This document shows positions 1 through 6,241 of a stretch of 34,415 bases of DNA, piece by piece. This DNA is from Candidatus Sungiibacteriota bacterium (lineage in GTDB: Bacteria > Patescibacteriota > Minisyncoccia > Sungbacterales > HO2-52-23): contig JACPMG010000025.1 of assembly GCA_016186095.1 (NCBI GenBank), positions 1 to 34,415 of the forward strand. The letters run 5' to 3'. Below the pieces are notes generated by a model. The model had not been told where the DNA came from. It made no database searches and saw only the letters and a program-made list of their open reading frames with translations. Within the stretch, counting starts at the first letter, position 1. Each line of letters opens with the position of its first letter. The translations under genes and the position numbers were made by a program.

Positions 1-51
1 ATTTAGCATGATTAGGTCCAGAGGTAAACTTATCGTCATAAATAGCAATCG

Positions 52-837
52 ATGAAACCAAACAAATATTCAGGAAAGTTTATCGTATTTGAAGGAATCG
101 AGGGATCCGGGAAGACCACGCAAGTCCAGATGCTCGCCGAGTGGATGGCCAACAATGGCCATAAAGCGCTCCCCACTAGAGAGCCCACCAAAGATCTGCT
201 ATTTGGCAAGTTGGCACTCTCCATATACCAAGCCGCGTCTGTGCAAAACAATCTTTGGGGAGAATTCAACCGGTTACAAGAGGGGCAGGAATATCAAGAT
301 ATCAAATCCGTCTCCCCAAAACCAAAGCTGCAACGTCTTGAAGAGTTTGAATCCTTGGCGTCAAAAATTTTCCGCGGAGAAAATGAGGATGTCGCCAAGC
401 TCCTACAAATTATTATCACCCTAGACCGCCACGACCACCTGATAAAAGTAATTACTCCCGCCCTTCAGGCGGGCGCCTACGTCATCTCCGATCGCTATTT
501 TGCCTCAACGCCGGCCTACTCCGCAGCCAACGGCCTTGATTGGCGCCCATTCTTCGATATGCAGTATGAGATATGTGGCGAGGAATTTTTACGTCCGGAT
601 CTAATGATATACATTGATATTGACCCTAAAATTGGGCTGGAGCGAACCTATAAAAAACAAGTTGACAGGAAAGAGTACTTTGATTCGCTCGATAGACAAA
701 TTAATGTTCGTCGCGCCTACCTGGAATTATTTGATGAGCCGCGGATAAACTCGATCAATCTTGTAAAACTTGACGGGGCCGAGGCCCCGGAAAAAATTCA
801 TGAAAAAGTTTGGGAAATTATCCAAGGATTTTTATGA
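52..837 (+). CDS. tmk: Thymidylate kinase (dTMP kinase)
   Basis: Phosphorylates dTMP to dTDP with ATP in the cytoplasm. The P-loop GIEGSGKTT is at residues 15-23, a TREP substrate motif follows near residue 43, and a DRY motif (SDRYFAS) starts near residue 147. At 261 aa it is longer than the usual 205-215 aa. The extra length is a charged stretch at about residues 57-115, between the TREP motif and the DRHDHL helix. The ATG at 52 is the only sensible start, because the P-loop begins 14 codons later. No Shine-Dalgarno site is visible. The stop overlaps the next start as ATGA, so translation is probably coupled to the ThyX-like gene, which would make the substrate dTMP. Family assignment is firm. 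Confidence 0.93.
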   Translation: MKPNKYSGKFIVFEGIEGSGKTTQVQMLAEWMANNGHKALPTREPTKDLLFGKLALSIYQAASVQNNLWGEFNRLQEGQEYQDIKSVSPKPKLQRLEEFESLASKIFRGENEDVAKLLQIIITLDRHDHLIKVITPALQAGAYVISDRYFASTPAYSAANGLDWRPFFDMQYEICGEEFLRPDLMIYIDIDPKIGLERTYKKQVDRKEYFDSLDRQINVRRAYLELFDEPRINSINLVKLDGAEAPEKIHEKVWEIIQGFL

Positions 838-2546
838 GTCCCTCCGCCGACCTTGAAAAATTCGCTCCGCCTTTTCAGGCGGATCAATATTCGGAAAAAG
901 ACCAATGGCACCTCGCGCCATTTTTTACCAACCTTGATAGGTCCGTATATGTGCCGTTGATTTTTGCGCCCGAACTCATCGGAGCTTTATGTTCCCGCGC
1001 CAGTCGCGCGGCAGGGGATTTGCGCACAATCTATCTTAAAGAATATGTCTATCCCTTTGTCGAGTCGCTGCGGGACGAAAAAGATACGGATAATACTTGG
1101 CGGGAAAAAGTCCGCTATGGCGAAGGGCTTAAAGCATTTATTGAGTTTTTGCATAAACACTCCACGCTGGAGCTCTTCTCCAACCCGCGAGCGCGCTCTT
1201 TCTATGCCAAATGGCTTGCCGAGTACGGCGACGACTCCATCGCCCAGATGGCCGGCTCGCACTTGGTTTACGGGGGGATTTCGCAGGTGGCGATCAAGCA
1301 TATTGAAGACCAGAGAATCGGAATCGCTCCGATCGAGAAATCAACACGCTACGTCAACTACTCTCAGAAAATCAACGGCCGGTATCTTTATTATACCGAT
1401 CCGGTGCTCAAAGACCTGGGCCTGGAAGAAGAATACCGCGGGGTGATGGATGGCCTCTTTGAAACCAACGCCAAGCTCGTTCCCAAAATGATTCAATGGC
1501 TTTCGGAAAAATTCCCGGAAGAGAAGCCCTCGGTTATAGAGAAAAAGGCCTTTGACGTCCTGCGGGGACTCCTGCCCACCTCAACGCTTTCCCAAGTTTC
1601 TTTTTTCGGCAACGGCCAGGCATTTGAGTATATGATTTCCCGCTCCCTAAAACATCCGCTCGGGGAGATCCGCTGGGCCGGAGAACGGGCCTATGAAGAA
1701 CTTTTTCAAGAAACCCCGTCGTTCCTGCGCAGAATCAAAGACGAAGAAAAGCGGGAAATTGCCGAAGAATATCAGCGCTATCTTGCCGAGCGAAGAAAGC
1801 GAATGGCGCCTGTCGCGGAAGAATTCCTCGGAAAAGATAGCGCGGGAATCTCTCTTTCGTCTCAAACCGAAGTTAAACTTGTTGAATCCGATCCAGAAGG
1901 AGAGAACAAAGTCATCACCGGAATGCTTTACGATGTCAGCCACAAGCCGTGGCAGGCGATACTTGACCGCGTAAGAAATATGAGTACCGCGCAAAAGGAG
2001 CGCGTTTTGAGCGAATACTTAAAGGGTCGCGCCCAGCGCTGGCAGAAAATCGGGAGGGCATTGGAAAATACCTATAACCGATTTGAAATCGTGATGAATA
2101 TCGGGGCGTGGCGAGATTTGCACCGCCATCGGCTCCTCACCCAACAGAGGCAGTATTTTTCCTGCCATCATGGCTATGATATCCCCAAGGAGGTACTGGA
2201 TGCCGGTCTGGAAAAAGAATTTCGAGACGCCATAGATCCCGTAGCCCGACTTTTCTCAAAAATCGAGCAGGAAGACCGGGAACTCGCGCAGTATTGTGTG
2301 GCTATGGCGCACCGTCTTAGGTTCTTCCAATGGGAGAATCTACGCCAATCCTTCTGGCAAATTGAGCTTCGCACCATCCCGGAGGGACATCCGGATTACA
2401 GACACGTTGAACAAGAAAAGTTTCGCCTGCTGGAGAAGGCGTACCCTTCGATCGCCAAACACATCCGGGCAAATATGGATGAGTACGACTTTGCGCGAAG
2501 AGGGCAGGAGGAACGAATCCAGAAAAAGATGCAACAACTCTTATAA
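834..2546 (+). CDS. Tandem-domain ThyX-like (FAD-dependent thymidylate synthase family) protein
   Basis: ThyX makes dTMP from dUMP using FAD/NADPH and methylene-tetrahydrofolate. The track starts this ORF at TTG 810, but the ATG at 834 gives an ATGA overlap with tmk and a 570-aa protein. Two ThyX-like halves are visible. The N-terminal half has YGDDSIAQM and an STRY segment but EDQR where RHR is expected. The C-terminal half has the RHR motif at residues 431-433, followed by LLTQQRQ and a GYDIP segment. ThyX proteins are usually 210-260 aa homotetramers, so this looks like a fused duplication with one degenerate half. Being next to tmk supports a role in dTMP supply. Activity is inferred, because the residues after RHR differ from the classic RHRxxSxxxxS. 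Confidence 0.75.
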   Translation: MSPSADLEKFAPPFQADQYSEKDQWHLAPFFTNLDRSVYVPLIFAPELIGALCSRASRAAGDLRTIYLKEYVYPFVESLRDEKDTDNTWREKVRYGEGLKAFIEFLHKHSTLELFSNPRARSFYAKWLAEYGDDSIAQMAGSHLVYGGISQVAIKHIEDQRIGIAPIEKSTRYVNYSQKINGRYLYYTDPVLKDLGLEEEYRGVMDGLFETNAKLVPKMIQWLSEKFPEEKPSVIEKKAFDVLRGLLPTSTLSQVSFFGNGQAFEYMISRSLKHPLGEIRWAGERAYEELFQETPSFLRRIKDEEKREIAEEYQRYLAERRKRMAPVAEEFLGKDSAGISLSSQTEVKLVESDPEGENKVITGMLYDVSHKPWQAILDRVRNMSTAQKERVLSEYLKGRAQRWQKIGRALENTYNRFEIVMNIGAWRDLHRHRLLTQQRQYFSCHHGYDIPKEVLDAGLEKEFRDAIDPVARLFSKIEQEDRELAQYCVAMAHRLRFFQWENLRQSFWQIELRTIPEGHPDYRHVEQEKFRLLEKAYPSIAKHIRANMDEYDFARRGQEERIQKKMQQLL

Positions 2547-2550
2547 GTAG

Positions 2551-2579
2551 TTGACACCAACATAAGGCAGAAGTAATTT
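2551..2579 (+). promoter_or_regulatory. Sigma70-like promoter for the 2614 gene
   Basis: TTGACA at 2551-2556 is followed by a 17-nt spacer and TAATTT at 2574-2579, directly after the thyX-like stop. The predicted start near 2586 leaves a leader of about 28 nt, which carries the Shine-Dalgarno AAGGAG. Confidence 0.65.
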
Positions 2580-2613
2580 ATAAAAGGTAACTTAAGCACT
2601 AAAGGAGCACATT

Positions 2614-3264
2614 ATGCCATATGTAGCCGCAAAGGATCTGGCCGGTATACCGATCAAAGATAGGGAGAAACTAAACCCCTACATTTTCGCGCTGACCGGT
2701 AAGATGCGTAGAGTACGCTCTCTTAAAGACCTTGATGCTCTTGCTCCAGAGATTCGGAACCTTGCAGATGCAATCGGTGAAGTCGCCAACGGCTATCAAT
2801 ACGAAGGAGCGTTTGCCGGGGAGCTAAATTACTCCCTGCACATGATCCTTTTTGACCTTATACCAGATGCGCGATACTGGGTGGCCGCGGATATTACCGG
2901 AATGCTGGAAGAACTTCTCTTTCTTTTCAACACGGCCGGCCTCACTAATGTCCTTGCAAGATATCGGGGCGAGATGGAAACAACAATTTCCTTCGGGGAG
3001 GATAGGGCCTTTATTGATATCCTGGAGTGGGCTTTCGTCCAGGTGGCGCGAAATTCCGCCCAAGATGACAGCCGTAGATCGAAACGATTCATCCTCGGCG
3101 TTTTACGCCACATTGACATGGAGCTCTACCGCCGCCTATGGGCCGTCTATGAGGACCTGCAGATTGAGAAGAATGGCGATGTTCCGGGTTACGCGAAGTG
3201 GCGCGAGAAGATCGCCGAGCTGCTGGAGAGGTTACGCCAAGAGCGAGCCGACAAGAGAGCGTAA
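2614..3264 (+). CDS. Conserved protein of unknown function, DUF6899-like
   Basis: 216 aa, soluble, no signal peptide. The start is fixed by an AAAGGAG site about 8 nt upstream. I do not know its function. The arrangement MPY at the N-terminus, GELNYSL mid-protein, and YRRLWAVYED followed by ENGDV-like KNGDVPGY near the C-terminus matches my memory of a small bacterial and phage family (DUF6899), whose signature is GELNY plus EFYRR..YEd.KI.eNGDVY. This copy is longer than the roughly 100-130 aa I associate with that family. It sits inside a run of nucleotide-metabolism genes but has its own promoter. The family link is recalled, not searched. Confidence 0.6.
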   Translation: MPYVAAKDLAGIPIKDREKLNPYIFALTGKMRRVRSLKDLDALAPEIRNLADAIGEVANGYQYEGAFAGELNYSLHMILFDLIPDARYWVAADITGMLEELLFLFNTAGLTNVLARYRGEMETTISFGEDRAFIDILEWAFVQVARNSAQDDSRRSKRFILGVLRHIDMELYRRLWAVYEDLQIEKNGDVPGYAKWREKIAELLERLRQERADKRA

Positions 3265-3311
3265 ACACCTTTCCCACATCATTTCCACCCGCGATGCACA
3301 TCTAGTAGTGC

Positions 3312-3340
3312 TTGCGGTATTTTTTTACCTCTGTTATATC
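3312..3340 (+). promoter_or_regulatory. Promoter giving a leaderless mRNA; inverted repeat over the -10
   Basis: TTGCGG at 3312-3317, then TTATAT/TATATC at 3334-3340 (16-17 nt spacer). The predicted start falls on the ATG at 3347. A perfect 7-bp inverted repeat, ACCTCTG at 3327 and CAGAGGT ending at 3346, flanks the -10 and ends one base before the ATG. It could be an operator. Confidence 0.55.
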
Positions 3341-3346
3341 AGAGGT

Positions 3347-3772
3347 ATGAAGAGTGTCGTCATTTGCGGCTCGCAAAGATACAAAGACGAGATTAAAGGA
3401 TTCGCAGACCGCCTGCGCGAACTTGGCGTGCCAATTGTTTTTGAACCTAATTTTGAAAGACAAAGAGCAAAACTTGCCAAATCCAAAGAGTCCATACGCC
3501 TGCGCTCCAAATCCTATCGTGATCGGGTTCCGGCCATGGTGCATGAACACTTTGACCGGATTCGCAAAGCCGATGTCTGCTACGTCTACAACAAAGCCGG
3601 ATATCTGGGCGTCAACACCACGCTCGAACTAGGATTCGCGCACGGAAAAAATATGGTGATCTACGCGCTGGAGCCGGAAAAGCCTGTGGAGCATGGAGGC
3701 GAGATATGCCGCGATATTCTCTTTACCGAGATTATTGACAGCCCGAAGGAACTTGTGAAAAGATTGGTGTAG
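3347..3772 (+). CDS. Nucleoside 2-deoxyribosyltransferase-like protein, paralogue 1
   Basis: 141 aa. The track embeds it in a longer ORF from 2852, but that upstream part is a shadow of the previous gene. ATG 3347 is chosen because a promoter ends just before it and because the protein then aligns end to end with the 4363 gene. Visible features are an N-terminal VVICGSQR strand-loop, KADVCYVYN mid-protein, and GYLGVNTTLELGFAHGKN. That last pattern (N..GY.G..T..E.g.A...gK.i.a) is typical of the 2-deoxyribosyltransferase-like Rossmann-type fold, which exchanges or hydrolyses bases on deoxynucleosides and nucleotides. The Glu in TLELG is the likely catalytic residue by analogy. Superfamily moderately sure, substrate unknown. 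Confidence 0.6.
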   Translation: MKSVVICGSQRYKDEIKGFADRLRELGVPIVFEPNFERQRAKLAKSKESIRLRSKSYRDRVPAMVHEHFDRIRKADVCYVYNKAGYLGVNTTLELGFAHGKNMVIYALEPEKPVEHGGEICRDILFTEIIDSPKELVKRLV

Positions 3773-3791
3773 TTCACCGGGGAGGCCCAAA

Positions 3792-4313
3792 ATGAAAAAA
3801 CCAAAAAGGTGTGACCACACAAGTGTTGGCATACTTGTGAAAAAGAGAAATCAACGGCTCTTAATCGAGCGCAGGGGCTCTAACTTTGGAATTGCCGCGC
3901 CGGCCGGCCATCAAGACGGCCAATCTCCAGCTGCTGCCGCGCGTAAAGAACTTAAAGAAGAGGTCGGGCTCGCGGCCCGCAAACTTGTCGCCCGTCTTAA
4001 AATAAAGCTAAACAACCCTTGCCGCAGAACAAACAATCAGTTTCATGTATGGACTGTATTTGAAGCTGCTCGCTGGCAGGGACGAGTAAAGCGCAGCAAA
4101 GACGAGACCAAAAGATATTTTTGGGCGAGTCCTCGGGCAGTTAAGTCGCTGGCGGATAAGCTTGAAAGATTCGCGCGCGCGCAGAGAATTCCCCTCGCGC
4201 AGAAAAACCTACGGAAATTACAGATGACCGCGAATCGGAGCCGCGTATGGAAAAAGAACCCCGGCCTTGAGCCGCCCATGTACTTTTTATTTAAGGAGCT
4301 GGGGATAATCTAG
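3792..4313 (+). CDS. NUDIX hydrolase-like protein with a degenerate box
   Basis: 173 aa, starting at ATG 3792 behind a GGGGAGG Shine-Dalgarno site. The NUDIX box is visible at about residues 38-60 as GHQDGQSPAAAARKELKEEVGL. Against G-x5-E-x7-REUxEExGU it is one residue short after the first Gly, has Gln for the first Glu and Lys for Arg, but keeps the metal-binding EExG core. NUDIX enzymes hydrolyse nucleoside diphosphates linked to another group, for example oxidised dNTPs. The C-terminal third is rich in Arg and Lys. It lies between the two deoxyribosyltransferase-like paralogues, so a house-cleaning role on nucleotides is a reasonable inference. A terminator follows. Confidence 0.75.
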   Translation: MKKPKRCDHTSVGILVKKRNQRLLIERRGSNFGIAAPAGHQDGQSPAAAARKELKEEVGLAARKLVARLKIKLNNPCRRTNNQFHVWTVFEAARWQGRVKRSKDETKRYFWASPRAVKSLADKLERFARAQRIPLAQKNLRKLQMTANRSRVWKKNPGLEPPMYFLFKELGII

Positions 4314-4318
4314 ACACA

Positions 4319-4349
4319 GACCGCATTGACGCGGTCTTTTTGTTTTTTT
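4319..4349 (+). terminator. Rho-independent terminator after the NUDIX gene
   Basis: GACCGC (4319-4324), loop ATTGAC, GCGGTC (4331-4336), then a run of 12 T interrupted once by G. Its loop contains the -35 box of the next gene. Confidence 0.85.
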
Positions 4350-4354
4350 ATGCT
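4326..4354 (+). promoter_or_regulatory. Promoter embedded in the preceding terminator, leaderless
   Basis: TTGACG at 4326-4331 lies in the loop and first base of the 3' stem of the terminator. After a 17-nt spacer comes TATGCT at 4349-4354. The predicted start, about 4361-4363, coincides with the ATG at 4363. Confidence 0.65.
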
Positions 4355-4362
4355 GTCTATAT

Positions 4363-4821
4363 ATGAAAAGCGTAGTTTTTTGCACAAGTCAAAGATTCAA
4401 GAAAGATATGGAGGAGTTTATTGCCGAGATGAAGCGTCTGGCCAAAGAGAAAAATCTCCATGTCAATGTCCTTGAGCCGAATTTTGAAGACCGGCCGCAA
4501 GAGTTTTTATCGCGCCACGAAAAAGACCGGCTGGAAGACCCTCTGTACAAAGCCACCATCTCGGGCATGGTCTATGATCATCTTTTCCGCAAAGTACGTG
4601 TTGCGGACGTATGCTTTATTTTCAACAAAAACGGCTATTTGGGGATAAATACGTCCGGAGAGCTTTTCGCGGCAGCGGCCCTTGGCAAAACCATCTACGC
4701 GTTAAACGACAAAATCCTTATGGGAAACTATCCTCATAATCTTTATGAGGAGCCCGCGCCAAGCAAATTAGTTCACGAAGTGGTCAGAACGCCAGAAGAG
4801 TTACTGGCCCGCCTCGCTTAA
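4363..4821 (+). CDS. Nucleoside 2-deoxyribosyltransferase-like protein, paralogue 2
   Basis: 152 aa. It shares the whole architecture of the 3347 product: MKSVVFCTSQRF at the N-terminus, LEPNFEDR, RVADVCFIFNKNGYLG, and a GINTSGELFAAAALGKTIYAL segment holding the likely catalytic Glu. The two differ mainly by a few extra residues in the first helix and a longer loop before the C-terminal helix (TPEELLARLA here, SPKELVKRLV there). The shared ends suggest an old tandem duplication with a NUDIX gene between the copies. The start is fixed by a promoter ending 8 nt upstream, with no room for a Shine-Dalgarno site. Enzyme activity and substrate are inferred from the fold pattern only. Confidence 0.6.
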   Translation: MKSVVFCTSQRFKKDMEEFIAEMKRLAKEKNLHVNVLEPNFEDRPQEFLSRHEKDRLEDPLYKATISGMVYDHLFRKVRVADVCFIFNKNGYLGINTSGELFAAAALGKTIYALNDKILMGNYPHNLYEEPAPSKLVHEVVRTPEELLARLA

Positions 4822-4829
4822 CTATTTAT

Positions 4830-4858
4830 AATTTAAGGACTTGCGATGTCCTTAAATT
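4830..4858. terminator. Hairpin between convergent genes
   Basis: An 11-bp perfect stem, AATTTAAGGAC and GTCCTTAAATT, with a TTGCGAT loop, between the ends of the 4363(+) and 4886(-) genes. There is no long T-run, but the AT-rich base could serve both strands. Confidence 0.5.
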
Positions 4859-4885
4859 ACGCTAATAAATATCGGGCATTGCGCG

Positions 4886-5542
4886 TCATAACTGACGGAC
4901 TTTTTTGCGAAACCCCAGCCTTTTCATTGCCTCGTCAATCGCCCTATAAAATGGCGCTTTTTTATTTTGGCTGTTGTCCAAAACAAAATGCGCGCGGCGC
5001 ACGATCCAGTCGATTTCGCGCTCAATAAGAGAATACTCTTTTTTCATAAACTCGTTAAAACTCATCTTGCCTTCATCGCGCTTCTCGCTGATTTTTTTGG
5101 CATCAGCCAAGGCGCGCTCGTAACGAATCGAGTCGTTAGCAGTTATACCGACAAGGATCCCTTTTCTATTTCTCACAAATTCTTCATACTCCTCTTTGGT
5201 GCGCGCGGCCTCGACGATGGCGAGCTTTGGCTTTTCTCCATCAAGCAATCGCGCCACGCGCCTTTTGTAGGCCGATTCTTTCAGTATTGGATAAAGAATT
5301 TTATTTACTCCAAAAAGCGCGTGCAAAACCCTCCGGTCGGAAGCCAAGCCGAGAATTCTGGCAATAAGCGTGGGAGCTTCGGCAATGCGATAGTGCCGAA
5401 ATCCTGGATAATTTCTCATCACGTATGACAAAAGAACGTCTTTTCCGGTTTTTCTCCTGCCCGCAAGCACAAGCAAGCGGGTTTTCTGCCGCTTCCACGA
5501 GGAAGGAATTTTTCTTTTGATAGTTATTAACCTCTCTTGCAT
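4886..5542 (-). CDS. P-loop nucleoside-monophosphate or dephospho-CoA kinase-like protein
   Basis: 218 aa. A Walker A-like loop (GRRKTGKDVL) starts near residue 28. The Lys-Asp pair after the Gly is seen in phage dNMP kinases and dephospho-CoA kinase-like proteins. AIVEAARTKEEYEEF and a following GILVGITAND..RYERA segment resemble the second strand and lid region of those kinases, where arginines contact phosphates. FVLDNSQNK near the C-terminus matches the last strand of the fold. It probably phosphorylates a nucleotide or CoA precursor; the substrate cannot be read. It is transcribed away from the 5605 NUDIX gene. A TTTACA-17-TAATAC promoter precedes it, and there is no Shine-Dalgarno site. 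Confidence 0.6.
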   Translation of the reverse strand: MQERLITIKRKIPSSWKRQKTRLLVLAGRRKTGKDVLLSYVMRNYPGFRHYRIAEAPTLIARILGLASDRRVLHALFGVNKILYPILKESAYKRRVARLLDGEKPKLAIVEAARTKEEYEEFVRNRKGILVGITANDSIRYERALADAKKISEKRDEGKMSFNEFMKKEYSLIEREIDWIVRRAHFVLDNSQNKKAPFYRAIDEAMKRLGFRKKVRQL

Positions 5543-5566
5543 TTTACTCGCGGGGTTATTACTCTA

Positions 5567-5595
5567 GTATTAGCTTTCTTGTCGCTCTTTGTAAA
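5567..5595 (-). promoter_or_regulatory. Promoter for the leftward P-loop kinase-like gene
   Basis: On the minus strand, TTTACA (5595-5590) is followed by 17 nt and TAATAC (5572-5567). The leader before ATG 5542 would be roughly 18 nt. Confidence 0.5.
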
Positions 5596-5604
5596 GGAGA
5601 GGCC

Positions 5605-6180
5605 ATGGGCGAGGAAGAAATCGCGCGGGGCGAAATAGTAATCGCTTCGGCCGGTATGCTTTTTTACCGCAGACGCCTCGGGGAAATAGAGGTGCTAACA
5701 GCTATACGGCAAAACGAGCCGTGGGCAGGATGCACCACAGTCGATTTCGGAGGCCTAGTTAAACCAAGCGACAGGAACGTGGCGTGGGCGGCCATCCGCG
5801 AAGGCGGAGAGGAAACCGGCGGAAAGCTTCAATTTCATGGCTTACGCCTAGTCGGAGATTACGGGCCGCAAAATTTCTGGCACAAGCTCAAGCGCCAAGG
5901 CCAAGATCTTATCGCCATTCCTACGGAAACCCCTATCAGCGGCAAATATCACTTCGTACATCTCATCTATGCCGCCGAGGTGTTTGCGGGCGAACCGGCA
6001 GAGAATCCGGAGATGCTCTATTTCAGATGGGCAAAGCCGCTTGATCTTGCAGATGAGGGTTGTATGTTCGCTTTTGAAGGCGCGCTGGTTCTTGCCGAAT
6101 TTTGGCATAAAATCCGTAATCACCCATCATGGGGAAGAGACCCGGAAGTGGCTAGCTGGATTGTAACTCCACGCGATTAA
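5605..6180 (+). CDS. NUDIX hydrolase-like protein
   Basis: 191 aa, ATG 5605 behind AAAGGAG (about 6 nt spacing). The NUDIX box is at residues 50-74: GGLVKPSDRN followed by AIREGGEETGG. The REGGEETGG core is intact, while the early Glu is Asp and the helix spacer is one residue longer than canonical. An N-terminal strand (IVIASAGMLFYRR) and LTAIRQNEPW fit the fold before the box, and a DFGG strand leads into it. The substrate cannot be read. It is the last member of the nucleotide-related cluster and ends in a clear terminator. It is only distantly similar to the 3792 NUDIX protein. Confidence 0.8.
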   Translation: MGEEEIARGEIVIASAGMLFYRRRLGEIEVLTAIRQNEPWAGCTTVDFGGLVKPSDRNVAWAAIREGGEETGGKLQFHGLRLVGDYGPQNFWHKLKRQGQDLIAIPTETPISGKYHFVHLIYAAEVFAGEPAENPEMLYFRWAKPLDLADEGCMFAFEGALVLAEFWHKIRNHPSWGRDPEVASWIVTPRD

Positions 6181-6186
6181 CATCAA

Positions 6187-6212
6187 GACGCCCAAAAGGC
6201 GTCGCTTTTTTT
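6187..6212 (+). terminator. Rho-independent terminator
   Basis: GACGCC, loop CAAAA, GGCGTC, then GC and seven T. It starts 7 nt after the 5605 gene stop. Confidence 0.85.
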
Positions 6213-6223
6213 ATCTATCTTTT

Positions 6224-6229
6224 TATGAT
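6224..6229 (+). promoter_or_regulatory. -10 box (TATGAT) for tsaD
   Basis: TATGAT lies 12 nt before ATG 6242, giving a predicted leader of about 5 nt. No good -35 is seen at the right spacing. Confidence 0.4.
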
Positions 6230-6241
6230 AAATTGCGTGAC

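Noticed and set aside
2852-3346. Upstream half of the 306-aa ORF 2852-3772
   Set aside because: It overlaps the 2614 gene in another frame and reads as Arg/Ser/Trp-rich shadow sequence. Only the part from ATG 3347 matches the paralogue at 4363.
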